Positions 41,917 through 50,509 of a stretch of 64,000 nt of DNA are shown one piece after another. Every line of letters starts with the position of its first letter. Position 1 is the stretch's first letter. The position numbers and the translations under genes were made by a program. Location of the stretch: NCBI RefSeq assembly GCF_000383575.1, contig NZ_KB911579.1, forward strand, positions 4,008,617-4,072,616, given 5' to 3'. This stretch comes from Salinispora oceanensis. Lineage in GTDB: Bacteria > Actinomycetota > Actinomycetes > Mycobacteriales > Micromonosporaceae. A model generated the notes under the pieces. The model was given only the letters and a program-made list of their open reading frames with translations, made no database searches and had not been told where the DNA came from.

Positions 41917-43890
41917 GTGGCACCACCTCAGAAACAGATGCGCCCCGGGCGGCAGCTCGCCGTGCTCGGGTTCATCTTCGTGGTCCTCTATCTTCTGGTC
42001 TTCTTCGGCGGCGGCGCGAGCGGTGGCTGGCAGGACCGGCTCGAGCCCAAGCTCGGTCTCGACCTGGTCGGCGGCACCCGGCTGACGCTGGAGGCGACCA
42101 ACACCGTCGACGGCCAGGCACCGACCGCGGAGAGCCTGGAGGAGGCCCGGCAGATCATCGAGAGTCGGGTCAACGCCTTCGGGGTTGCCGAGGCCGAGGT
42201 CGTCACCGAGGGCGACCGAAACATCGTGATCTCCCTTCCCGGCGAGAACCGGGACCTGACCGAGGTCGGCAGCGCCGCGGAGCTGCGCTTCCGCAAGGTG
42301 CTCCAGGTGACCGACGGTAGTGGTGCGGCGGCGAACCCGGCGCCGAGCCCGACCGACACCCCCTCGGCCACACCGTCCGGTTCCGCTGCGCCGTCTGGTT
42401 CCGCCACGCCGTCCGGTTCCGCCACGCCGTCCGCGACCGGCAGCGCTTCCCCGACCCCGTCGAGCAGTGTCCAGGTCACGGCCTCGCCGACCGGAGGTGA
42501 GGGCGGTGGTGCCGCGGCGCCGAGCGAGACCCCCACGGCCTCGCCCAGCGTCACGCCCACGCCGAGCGCCTCCTCCTCGCCCAGCGCGACACCGGCGGCG
42601 AGTGACAGCGCCACCCCGGCCCCGGCCAGCATCGAGGAGCAGCGCAGGGCAGTCGAGCAGAAGGTCGGTGCGCCCGCCTGGGAGGCCGCGAACGCGCTCC
42701 AGTCGCCCAACGACCTGGCCACCGACCCGTCGCTGGTCGAGAAGCTCAAGCCGTTCGCGTCGCTGACCGACCGCGAGGTCGCGGTGCTGCCGGCCCAGGT
42801 GCAGTTCAACGTCCCGCAGATCACTTGTGCGCAGCTTGACGCCCGTCCGCCGGCGTCGATCTCCGCCGTTGACCAGCAGGTCGTCGCCTGTGAGTTCGGC
42901 AGCCTCAAGTACCTGCTCGACCAAGCCAAGGTTGTCGGCACCGACATCAACGACGCCAACGCCTTGCTAGACCAGACCAGCCAGTGGGTGGTCAGCCTGG
43001 ACTTCACCAACTCGGGCCAGGAGAAGTGGACCGCGTTGACCGGTGAGGCGTTCCGGAACGAGGGCGAGGCCTGTGACCCGAGCGCGCTCGGGGACAGCGG
43101 CAACTGCCGGGTCGCCGTCGTGCTGGACAACGAGATCGTCTCCTCGCCGGAGATCCTGGGTGTGTTGACCGATAACTCGCAGATCACCGGCAACTTCACC
43201 CAGCAGGACGCCGGCGACCTGGCGAGCACGCTGCGCTACGGCGCGCTGCCGGTGACCTTCGAGCCGCAGGCGCAGCAGAACGTCACCGCGACCCTGGGCG
43301 CCAGCCACCTGCGGGCTGGCCTGCTCGCGGCCGGCATCGGGATGCTGCTGGTGATCATCTACTCGTTCTTCTACTACCGGCTGCTCGGCTCCGTGATCTT
43401 CCTGAGCCTCGTGCTCTCCGCGCTGCTCGTCTTCGGCGCGTTGGTGGTTCTCGGCCGGCAGATCGGGTTCACCCTCACCCTCGCCGGAATCGCCGGCATG
43501 ATCGTCTCGCTCGGTGTGGCGGCGGACTCCTTCGTCATCTACTTCGAGCGGCTCAAGGACGAGATCCGGGAAGGGCGCAGCCCCCGCAGCGCGGTGTCCC
43601 GGGCGTGGATCCGCGCCCGTCGGACGATCATCTCCGCCAACGCGATCACCCTGATGTCCGCGGTGGTGCTCTACATCGTCTCGGTCGGCGTGGTCAAGGG
43701 CTTCGCCTTCGCCTTGGGCCTCGCCACGGTCCTCGACCTGGTGGTGGTCTTCCTCTTCCGACACCCGATCATGACGATGTTCGCCCGTACCCGGGCGTTC
43801 CTGTCCCCGCGGGTCAGCGGCCTCGGCCGGGCGTTGCCGGCCCGGGACAAGCCGGCCCAGCCCCGCAACCCGCACGCGAAGGAGGCCTGA
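41917..43890 (+). CDS. secD: Protein translocase subunit SecD
   Basis: A 657-residue membrane protein that with SecF uses the proton gradient to help export. The first helix (LAVLGFIFVVLYLLVFF) is followed by the D-motif LGLDLVGGTRL, the P1 base, then a roughly 105-residue Pro/Ser/Thr/Ala-rich insertion (residues about 133-238) not found in the enterobacterial protein, and a C-terminal five-helix RND domain (ILGVL, SLGVAADSFVIYFERLKDEI). Part of the insertion is coded by an 18-bp tandem repeat (42373-42426). GTG at 41917 has GGGAGACAGG upstream; GTG at 41890 is an alternative. Confidence 0.96.
   Translation: MAPPQKQMRPGRQLAVLGFIFVVLYLLVFFGGGASGGWQDRLEPKLGLDLVGGTRLTLEATNTVDGQAPTAESLEEARQIIESRVNAFGVAEAEVVTEGDRNIVISLPGENRDLTEVGSAAELRFRKVLQVTDGSGAAANPAPSPTDTPSATPSGSAAPSGSATPSGSATPSATGSASPTPSSSVQVTASPTGGEGGGAAAPSETPTASPSVTPTPSASSSPSATPAASDSATPAPASIEEQRRAVEQKVGAPAWEAANALQSPNDLATDPSLVEKLKPFASLTDREVAVLPAQVQFNVPQITCAQLDARPPASISAVDQQVVACEFGSLKYLLDQAKVVGTDINDANALLDQTSQWVVSLDFTNSGQEKWTALTGEAFRNEGEACDPSALGDSGNCRVAVVLDNEIVSSPEILGVLTDNSQITGNFTQQDAGDLASTLRYGALPVTFEPQAQQNVTATLGASHLRAGLLAAGIGMLLVIIYSFFYYRLLGSVIFLSLVLSALLVFGALVVLGRQIGFTLTLAGIAGMIVSLGVAADSFVIYFERLKDEIREGRSPRSAVSRAWIRARRTIISANAITLMSAVVLYIVSVGVVKGFAFALGLATVLDLVVVFLFRHPIMTMFARTRAFLSPRVSGLGRALPARDKPAQPRNPHAKEA
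42373..42426 (+). repeat. 18-bp tandem repeat inside secD
   Basis: Three adjacent units at 42373, 42391 and 42409 (CCGTCCGGTTCCGCCACG type, one or a few differences each), coding PSGSAA/PSGSAT repeats in the low-complexity insertion of SecD. Confidence 0.85.
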
Positions 43891-43891
43891 G

Positions 43892-45070
43892 ATGGCCGGT
43901 GCTGGTCTCGCGAGTCGCCTCTACCGTGGTGAGGCCGGTCTCGACATTGTCGGCCGTCGCAAGGTGTGGTTCAGCGTCGCCGGGGCGCTGGCCCTGATCT
44001 CGGTACTGAGCTTCGCGTTCCTCCGGTTCGACCTCGGAATCGAGTTCGCTGGCGGTAACTCGATCCAGGTTCCCGCCAGTGTCGGCACCCTGGAACAGGC
44101 CGAGGAGGCGGTTGACGCCGCGCTGGCCACTGAGGGTGGCGGAGCGGAGGTGGTCACCGCGCAGAAGGTCGGCGGTACCGGTGACGACTTCTACGAGATG
44201 CGTACCTCGCAGCTCAGCGCGGAGCAGGCCAACGCGGTCAAGGCGGCGGTAGCCCAGGAGTTCGGCCTCCCGGTCAGCGACGTTGGCGGTGAGCAGGTCA
44301 GCCAGGCCTGGGGTAGCCAGGTCACCAAGCGGGCGGTGCTCGGTCTGGTGATCTTCCTCGTGCTGGTGATGGTCTACCTGGTGCTGCGCTTCGAGTGGCG
44401 GATGGCGGTCGGTGCGGTCAGCTCCCTGCTGATGAACCTGGTCCTCACCGCCGGCGTCTACTCGCTGGTCGGCTTCGAGGTGACCCCGTCGACGGTGATC
44501 GGCTTCCTCACCATCCTGGGCTTCGCGCTCTACGACGTGGTGGTGGTCTTCGACAAGATCCAGGAGAACACCCGCGGCATCACCGCGAACAACAACCAGA
44601 CGTACGGCGAGGCGGCCAACCTGGCGATCAACCAGAGCCTCATGCGATCGCTGAACACCTCGATCGTGGCCCTGCTCCCGGTCGGCGGCCTGCTCTTCAT
44701 CGGGGCCGGCTTCTTCGGCGCGGGCACGCTGAAGGACCTCGGCCTGGTGCTGTTCGTCGGTATGGCGGTGGCGTTCTTCTCCTCGATCACCCTGGCGACC
44801 CCGCTGCTGGTGCTGCTCAAGAACCAGGAGCCGCGGATCCAGGCGCACAACAAGCGGGTGCTGGCCCGGCGGGCCGCGCTGGAGCGTGGCGAGGGTGCGA
44901 CGAAGAGCGCGCCCCGGCTGACCGAGAGCGCCGACGAGCAGCTCGACCCGGGGGCGCCGGCCCTCGCCGGCGCGGCCCCGAAGGTGGGGGCACGGCCGGC
45001 GGGCAAGCGGCCGACCGGCACGCGTGGTGCGCGCAGTGGCGGTAACCGTCCGGGCGGCAAGCGGCGCTGA
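43892..45070 (+). CDS. secF: Protein translocase subunit SecF
   Basis: A 392-residue partner of SecD. It has the first helix, the F-motif LGIEFAGGNSIQV, and the RND helices with GFALYDVVVVFDKIQENTR. The C-terminal 80 residues form a basic, Ala/Gly/Arg-rich tail (RPTGTRGARSGGNRPGGKRR) that probably faces the cytoplasm and could contact ribosome or SecY (inference). ATG lies 1 bp after the secD stop. Confidence 0.97.
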   Translation: MAGAGLASRLYRGEAGLDIVGRRKVWFSVAGALALISVLSFAFLRFDLGIEFAGGNSIQVPASVGTLEQAEEAVDAALATEGGGAEVVTAQKVGGTGDDFYEMRTSQLSAEQANAVKAAVAQEFGLPVSDVGGEQVSQAWGSQVTKRAVLGLVIFLVLVMVYLVLRFEWRMAVGAVSSLLMNLVLTAGVYSLVGFEVTPSTVIGFLTILGFALYDVVVVFDKIQENTRGITANNNQTYGEAANLAINQSLMRSLNTSIVALLPVGGLLFIGAGFFGAGTLKDLGLVLFVGMAVAFFSSITLATPLLVLLKNQEPRIQAHNKRVLARRAALERGEGATKSAPRLTESADEQLDPGAPALAGAAPKVGARPAGKRPTGTRGARSGGNRPGGKRR

Positions 45071-45157
45071 CGCGCCAGTGGAACGGAACGACGGCGTCCT
45101 TCATGCTGTGCGAGCGGCGTGCGGGACGCCGTCGTCGGAACAAGGGAGCGGAACCGC

Positions 45158-45724
45158 GTGACAGAGACCCACACCACCGTGGTACGAGGGGACAGCGGCC
45201 GGGAGATGGCCGAACTGGTGGCCAGCCGGGTGCTGGACGTGCCAGATTTCCCGAAGCCCGGTGTCATGTTCAAGGACCTGATGCCGCTCTTCGCCGATGG
45301 GGACACCTTTCGCGAAATCATTGATGGCATCGTGCGTTACCACGGGCGAGACTCGTTCGACACCGTGGTGGGGATCGAAGCCCGTGGCTTCGTGGTCGCG
45401 GCAGCGATAGCGTACGCCGCCGGCGTCGGGGTGGTGCCGGTACGCAAGGCGGGCAAGCTGCCCCGGGTGGCCTACTCGGCGTCGTACGCCCTGGAATACG
45501 GTGAGGCCACCCTGGAGGTGCACCAGGATGCGTTCACGGCCGGGCACCGGGTCCTGGTGGTGGACGACGTACTCGCCACGGGTGGCACCGCCGAGGCGAC
45601 CCTCGACCTGGTCGAGCGGGCCGGCGGTACGGTGGCGGGCTGCACCGTCCTGCTGGAGTTGGGCTTCCTGGGCGGTCGTGAGCGGCTGGCGCCGCGCCCG
45701 GTCCATGCCCTGCTGACCGTTTGA
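45158..45724 (+). CDS. apt: Adenine phosphoribosyltransferase
   Basis: A 188-residue purine salvage enzyme turning adenine and PRPP into AMP. PRPP-binding loop VLVVDDVLATGGTAEATL, adenine-site segments DFPKPGVMFKDLMPL and GIEARGFVVAAAIA. GTG at 45158 behind AGGGAGCG. Between secF and rel as in other Actinobacteria. Confidence 0.96.
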   Translation: MTETHTTVVRGDSGREMAELVASRVLDVPDFPKPGVMFKDLMPLFADGDTFREIIDGIVRYHGRDSFDTVVGIEARGFVVAAAIAYAAGVGVVPVRKAGKLPRVAYSASYALEYGEATLEVHQDAFTAGHRVLVVDDVLATGGTAEATLDLVERAGGTVAGCTVLLELGFLGGRERLAPRPVHALLTV

Positions 45725-45793
45725 TCGTCCGGCCGGGGCGGATGACCCGGTGCGGCCCGGGTCGGCGAGACGGCGGCGCCCCCTGAGTGCGGG

Positions 45794-45799
45794 TAGCAT
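45794..45799 (+). promoter_or_regulatory. -10-like box upstream of rel
   Basis: TAGCAT, giving a leader of about 170 nt before the rel start. Confidence 0.35.
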
Positions 45800-45873
45800 T
45801 GCCATTTGCTAACCGGGCGCGTCGATTCGTCCGGTGGCGAGGACCCGGCGGCCGGAGGTCGGCGGGGCCCACA

Positions 45874-45927
45874 CCGGCCGTGCGGCCGGTTGGATCGACA
45901 ACGCCGGTCCGTGCGGCCGGTTGAATC
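45874..45927 (+). repeat. Imperfect direct repeat with hairpins in the rel leader
   Basis: CCGGCCGTGCGGCCGGTTGG (from 45874) recurs as CCGGTCCGTGCGGCCGGTTG (from 45904), both followed by ATC within 6 nt. The first copy folds as CCGGCC/GGCCGG with loop GTGC; the second nearly so. Confidence 0.6.
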
Positions 45928-45975
45928 CGACGTCGGCCGCCTGGCCGGCGCGTCTGGCGAGCGGTGAGGAGGACG

Positions 45976-48459
45976 GTGTCTCACGATGTCGCCCCTCCGT
46001 TGGAGGACACGGTGCACCCGACAGGCGACGGCTCGGTGACCGACCGCAGTGGTGGCTCCCGTTCCGGGGTTGGTCCCGGTAGTGGCGCCGGAGCGACCGA
46101 CGCCCTCCGCACCGGCCCGGACGCGGGGAGCGAGGAGGCGGTCGTTCCGAAGCGGGGCGACCTGGTGCCCGAGACCGTTCCCGGCGGCGGATTCGCACTC
46201 TCCAGCGCGCCGACCGGGCGCCGGGTGCGGGCCCGGCTGGCCCGGTTCAACGCGCCTTGGCAGTCATCGCAGGTCAGCGAGGTGCTGGAACCGCTGATCT
46301 CAAGTCACCGGGAGAATCACCCGAAGGCCGACGCGCGGCTGTTGCAACGCGCCTTCGACACGGCGGCTCGCTGGCACTCCGGCCAGTACCGCAAGTCCGG
46401 CGACCCCTACATCACCCATCCGCTCGCGGTGGCCACCATCCTGGCCAATCTGGGCATGGACACCACCACGCTGGTCGCGGCGCTGCTGCACGACACGATC
46501 GAGGACACCGAGTACACGCTGGACCAGATGCGGGCCGACTTCGGCGGCGAGGTGGCGCTGCTGGTTGACGGGGTGACCAAGCTCGACAAGGTCAAGCTGG
46601 GCGATGCGGCGAAGGCGGAGACGATCCGCAAGATGGTCGTCGCCATGGCGAAGGACCCACGGGTCCTGGTGATCAAGCTGGCCGACCGGCTCCACAACAT
46701 GCGTACCCTGATCTTCCTGCCGCGGCCGAAGCAGGAGCAGAAGGCCAAGGAGACGCTGGAGATCCTGGCTCCCCTGGCACATCGCCTGGGTATGAACACG
46801 ATCAAGTGGGAGCTGGAGGATCTGGCCTTCGGCACCCTCTTCCCGAAGCGGTACGAGGAGATCAACCGACTGATCGGGGAGCACCAGCCGCAGCGGGAGG
46901 CGCTGCTGCGACAGGTGACCAGGAAGGTCGGCACCGACCTGAAGTCCGCCAAGATCAGGGCGGAGGTGACCGGTCGGCCGAAGCACCTGTACTCGATCTA
47001 CCAGAAGATGATCGTGCGGGGGCGGGACTTCAACGACATCTACGACCTGGTGGGTGTGCGGATCCTGGTTGACACGGTGCGGGACTGTTACGCGGCGTTG
47101 GGTGTGATTCACGCGAACTGGCAGCCGGTGCCGGGCCGGTTCAAGGACTACATCGCGATGCCGAAGTTCAACATGTACCAGTCGTTGCACACGACGGTGA
47201 TCGGGCCCACCGGCAAGCCGGTGGAGATGCAGATCCGCACGTACGCGATGCACCGTACGGCCGAGTTCGGTATCGCGGCGCACTGGAAGTACAAGGAGCA
47301 CAAGGGCACCCAGATCGTGGGCCCGCCGGCGCACATCGATGAGATGACCTGGCTGCGGCAGCTGCTGGACTGGCAGCGGGAGGCGGCCGACCCGAGCGAG
47401 TTCCTGGACGCGCTGCGCTTCGACCTGTCCAGCCAGGAGGTGTACGTCTTCACCCCGAAGGGCGACGTCTTTCCGCTGCCCACGGGGTCCACGCCGGTGG
47501 ACTTCGCGTACGCGGTGCACACCGAGGTGGGGCACAAGTGCATCGGGGCGCGGGTCAACGGCAAGTTGGTGCCGTTGGAGTCGACGCTCTCCAACGGCGA
47601 TGTGATCGAGATCTTCACCTCGAAGTCGGAGACGGCCGGCCCGACCCAGGACTGGCTCGGGTTCGTCAAGAGCCCGCGGGCGCGTACGAAGATCCGGCAG
47701 TACTTCAACAAGGAGCGGCGCGAGGAGGCGATCGAGGCCGGCAAGGACGCGATCGTCAAGGCGATGCGCAAGCAGGGCATGCCGCTACAGCGGATGCTCA
47801 GCTCCGACAACCTGATGGCGATCGCCCGGGATCTGCACCTGGCCGATGTCGCCTCGCTCTACGCGGCGGTCGGTGACAGTCACGTCTCCGCCCAGTCGGT
47901 GGTGCAGAAGCTGATGGCCTCCTACGGCGGTGAGGAGGGCGCGGTCGAGGACATCGCCGAGACCGCGGTGGCCACCCGCCCGCCACGGAGCCGGGCCAGC
48001 AGCAACGACCCGGGTGTCGTCGTCCGGGGCGTCAGCGATGTGTGGATCAAGCTGGCCCGCTGCTGCACCCCGGTCCCGCCGGATTCGGTTTTCGGGTTTG
48101 TCACCCGCTCCGGCGGGGTGAGCGTGCACCGGGACGACTGCGCCAACGCCGAGGACCTCAAGACACAGGGGGAGCGGGTCGTGGAGGTGGGCTGGAAGCT
48201 CACCAGCGCGTCAACCTTCCTCGTCGCCATCCAGGTCGAGGCGCTCGACCGGCACAAGCTACTCACCGACGTGGCCCTGGTGCTCTCCGACGAGCGGGTC
48301 AACATCCTCTCCGCGACCGTGACGACCACGCGGGACCGGGTGGCGGTGAGCCGGTTCAGCTTCGAGATGGCCGACCCCAAGCATCTGGGGCACCTGTTGG
48401 CCGCGGTGCGGAAGGTCGACGGCGTCTTCGACGCCTACCGGGTCACCTCCGGCTCCTGA
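45976..48459 (+). CDS. relA: Bifunctional (p)ppGpp synthetase/hydrolase (Rel)
   Basis: An 827-residue stringent-response enzyme. Order: a long, probably disordered N-terminus (about 80 residues), HD hydrolase (SGDPYITHPLAVATILANLG, LLHDTIED), synthetase with RFKDYIAMPK (the RxKD form of bifunctional Rel) and FNMYQSLHTTVIGP, TGS domain (EVYVFTPKGDVFPLPTG), zinc-finger/Cys region (WIKLARCCTPVPPD), and C-terminal ACT. Both catalytic domains look intact. GTG at 45976 is close behind GGAGG (spacing 3), GTG at 45964 is the alternative. A bidirectional hairpin ends the gene. Confidence 0.97.
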   Translation: MSHDVAPPLEDTVHPTGDGSVTDRSGGSRSGVGPGSGAGATDALRTGPDAGSEEAVVPKRGDLVPETVPGGGFALSSAPTGRRVRARLARFNAPWQSSQVSEVLEPLISSHRENHPKADARLLQRAFDTAARWHSGQYRKSGDPYITHPLAVATILANLGMDTTTLVAALLHDTIEDTEYTLDQMRADFGGEVALLVDGVTKLDKVKLGDAAKAETIRKMVVAMAKDPRVLVIKLADRLHNMRTLIFLPRPKQEQKAKETLEILAPLAHRLGMNTIKWELEDLAFGTLFPKRYEEINRLIGEHQPQREALLRQVTRKVGTDLKSAKIRAEVTGRPKHLYSIYQKMIVRGRDFNDIYDLVGVRILVDTVRDCYAALGVIHANWQPVPGRFKDYIAMPKFNMYQSLHTTVIGPTGKPVEMQIRTYAMHRTAEFGIAAHWKYKEHKGTQIVGPPAHIDEMTWLRQLLDWQREAADPSEFLDALRFDLSSQEVYVFTPKGDVFPLPTGSTPVDFAYAVHTEVGHKCIGARVNGKLVPLESTLSNGDVIEIFTSKSETAGPTQDWLGFVKSPRARTKIRQYFNKERREEAIEAGKDAIVKAMRKQGMPLQRMLSSDNLMAIARDLHLADVASLYAAVGDSHVSAQSVVQKLMASYGGEEGAVEDIAETAVATRPPRSRASSNDPGVVVRGVSDVWIKLARCCTPVPPDSVFGFVTRSGGVSVHRDDCANAEDLKTQGERVVEVGWKLTSASTFLVAIQVEALDRHKLLTDVALVLSDERVNILSATVTTTRDRVAVSRFSFEMADPKHLGHLLAAVRKVDGVFDAYRVTSGS

Positions 48460-48471
48460 GCCATCAGCACG

Positions 48472-48507
48472 CACGAGCGCCCCCGGCCGGAGCCGGGGGC
48501 GCTCGTG
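48472..48507. terminator. Bidirectional terminator between rel and cyclophilin gene
   Basis: A perfect 16-bp stem (48472-48487 with 48492-48507), loop CGGA, between convergent genes. The T content after it is low on the forward strand (GTCTCTC). Confidence 0.8.
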
Positions 48508-48523
48508 GTCTCTCGCTGGGGCG

Positions 48524-49354
48524 TCAGCCCTGGGGCGCGCTCATCGTGAGGTCAGTGATGGTGACCTCCTTCTTCGGGTGTCCGCCGCCCATCTGCGCGT
48601 ATGCCGCGTCGTCGCCGGCCGCCGCGACCTCCTTGACGATGTCCATCCCGCCGGTGATCGTGCCGAGGACGGTGTAGTTCGGGTCGAGCGGCGAGTCGCC
48701 GTAGACGATGAAGAACTGGCTGCCGGTGCTTCCGGGGGCGCCGGAGTTGGCCATCGCGATAACGCCCTCCGGGTACGGGGGCCGCTTGTCCGTGGGCAGG
48801 TTCTCCTCAACCAGCCCGTAGCTCGGCCCGCCGGTGCCGTCGGTTTCCCGCCAGCCGTCACCGGTCGCGCTCGGGTCACCGCACTGGAGCACCTTGATTC
48901 CTTCGGTGACGAGGCGGTGGCACTTGGTGTTGTCGAAGAAGTTCTGCTCCGCCAGGTGGGTGAAGCTGGCGCTGGTGCATGGCGTCTCGGACCGGTCGAC
49001 CTTGGCCGTGATCGGCCCGAGGTTCGTGTCGATGGTGAGGGTCTGGGTGCCGGTGTTCGGTTGCTGGGCGCTCGGCAGGCCGACGTCCTTGATCTGTGGG
49101 GTCCGCTGGTCGGCGGGGATCTCGGTGAAGACGCATTCGGTGGCACCGGCGGTGGTGGTCGAGTCGGTCGCCGAGTCGTCGCCGAGGCTCGACACCAGCC
49201 AGACGGTGCCGGCGACCACCAGGAGGAGAGCCGCGCTCGCCCCGACGATCGCCTGGGTCTGTCGACGCCGACGAGCCCGGGCGGTCCGCTCGGCCATCTC
49301 CTTCTCGAGCCGAGCGCGGGCCGCCGCGCGTTGCCGCTCACTGGTGGACGTCAC
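48524..49354 (-). CDS. Membrane-anchored cyclophilin-type peptidyl-prolyl isomerase
   Basis: A 276-residue protein: a charged, basic N-terminus (about 35 residues), one membrane helix (IVGASAALLLVVAGTVWLV), a linker, and an extracytoplasmic cyclophilin domain. The catalytic Arg is present (Arg147 in KCHRLVTEG), with QCGDPSATG and GSQFFIVYGDSPLD. GTG at 49354 lies 8 nt after GGAGG. Corresponds to mycobacterial PpiB, also beside rel. It should assist folding of exported proteins. A second gene of the same kind lies directly upstream on this strand. Confidence 0.93.
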   Translation of the reverse strand: MTSTSERQRAAARARLEKEMAERTARARRRRQTQAIVGASAALLLVVAGTVWLVSSLGDDSATDSTTTAGATECVFTEIPADQRTPQIKDVGLPSAQQPNTGTQTLTIDTNLGPITAKVDRSETPCTSASFTHLAEQNFFDNTKCHRLVTEGIKVLQCGDPSATGDGWRETDGTGGPSYGLVEENLPTDKRPPYPEGVIAMANSGAPGSTGSQFFIVYGDSPLDPNYTVLGTITGGMDIVKEVAAAGDDAAYAQMGGGHPKKEVTITDLTMSAPQG

Positions 49355-49394
49355 GCCTGGGTCCTCCTGCACGATGTGGGTTGGCTGGGATCGG

Positions 49395-50270
49395 TCAGCC
49401 GGCGCTCGGGTCAACCGCCGGGGTGGCCGACGTGGTGGCAGTCGGCGTCGTCGCCGGCTCGGTGACCGTCAGGCTCTGGATAACCACGTCGTCGTCCTTC
49501 GGCTTGACCTTCGCCCCGCCCGCATTCTCCACGGTCGGAAGCGAACCGATCTTCTCGACCGTATCCAGGCCACCGGTGACGCGGCCAACGACCGTGTACG
49601 CCGGGTCGGCGGTGGTGAAGTCCTTGAAGAAGATCAGGAACTGACTTCCGTTGGCGCCGGGCCTGTCGCCGACCATCGCGACCGTGCCCTTCGGGTAGGT
49701 CGCGGGCTGGTCGGGCGCGGGGCTGGCCGAGGCCTCCGCCGGGGTGGGGACGTTCTCGTCATAGAAGGAGTAGGCGGGTCCGCCCAGTCCGGTGCCACTC
49801 GGGTCGCCGCAGCGCACCGCACCCTCGGCGGTGATCTCGTGGCACTTCGTGTTGTCGTAGAACGAGTTCGCCGCCAGGTGGGAGATACTCGCGACGGCGC
49901 ACGGGGTGGCGGCGGTGTCCAGCTCGGCGGTGACCGGGGCGCCCTGGTTCGTGACGACCGTCATCGTCCGGACCCCCTCGGTCGGCAACCCGGTGGTGGC
50001 CGGTGTGCCGACGTCGGTCAGGTTGGTGTTGGCGGTGGCGTCTTCCGGGGTCCAGAAGCAGATCTCCTCGGCCGCGGTGTCCTCGACCGGGTCCCGATCG
50101 AAGGCGCCCAGCGCCCAGGCGGAGCCGGCCACGATCAGGGCGAGGACGACTGCGACGCCCACCCCGGCCTGGACCTGCCGTCGGCGGCGGGCCCGAGCGG
50201 CCCGCCGGGCCAGCTGTCGGTCGAGTTTTGCCCGCGCCAGTTTGCGCTGCCGATCCCTGCTGGAGGCCAC
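49395..50270 (-). CDS. Membrane-anchored cyclophilin homologue lacking the catalytic Arg
   Basis: A 291-residue paralogue of the neighbour: basic N-terminus, helix at about 37-55 (GVAVVLALIVAGSAWALGAF), cyclophilin fold (ISHLAANSFYDN, GTVAMVGDRPGANGSQFLIF, YTVVGRVTGGLDTVEKIG), and a Thr/Pro-rich tail. The catalytic Arg position is Glu145 (KCHEITAEG), and the usual Gln of the QGGD element is Arg (VRCGDPSGTG), so isomerase activity is doubtful. GTG at 50270 follows GGGGAG. The two genes are 40 bp apart, a tandem duplication with divergence. Confidence 0.92.
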   Translation of the reverse strand: MASSRDRQRKLARAKLDRQLARRAARARRRRQVQAGVGVAVVLALIVAGSAWALGAFDRDPVEDTAAEEICFWTPEDATANTNLTDVGTPATTGLPTEGVRTMTVVTNQGAPVTAELDTAATPCAVASISHLAANSFYDNTKCHEITAEGAVRCGDPSGTGLGGPAYSFYDENVPTPAEASASPAPDQPATYPKGTVAMVGDRPGANGSQFLIFFKDFTTADPAYTVVGRVTGGLDTVEKIGSLPTVENAGGAKVKPKDDDVVIQSLTVTEPATTPTATTSATPAVDPSAG

Positions 50271-50464
50271 CCGCGCTCCCCTTCCTCTACCCTGGTTCCG
50301 TGACGGGCGGCCCGACCGTTGGTCAGGTGTGCCATGCCACACGCCCGCAAGAGTGTACGACCAGTGGCGGGGATTGTCGTGTACGAGGTGGCGCAGTGGT
50401 GCACCGCGGACCGTGCCGCACCCGCCACCGGGCCGCACCGCGCGAGCTTGGTTGCCGCGGCGAC

Positions 50465-50470
50465 TAGGCT
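50465..50470 (+). promoter_or_regulatory. -10-like box upstream of the metallo-hydrolase gene
   Basis: TAGGCT, about 40 nt before the GTG start; the ribosome binding site GGGAAGGGGAG lies between. Confidence 0.35.
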
Positions 50471-50509
50471 CAGCAGACGACCTGACACTTTGAGGGAAGG
50501 GGAGCCGTC

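Noticed and set aside
45874..45927. CRISPR-like repeat pair
   Set aside because: Only two imperfect copies 7 bp apart, without spacers or cas genes; better explained as leader hairpins.
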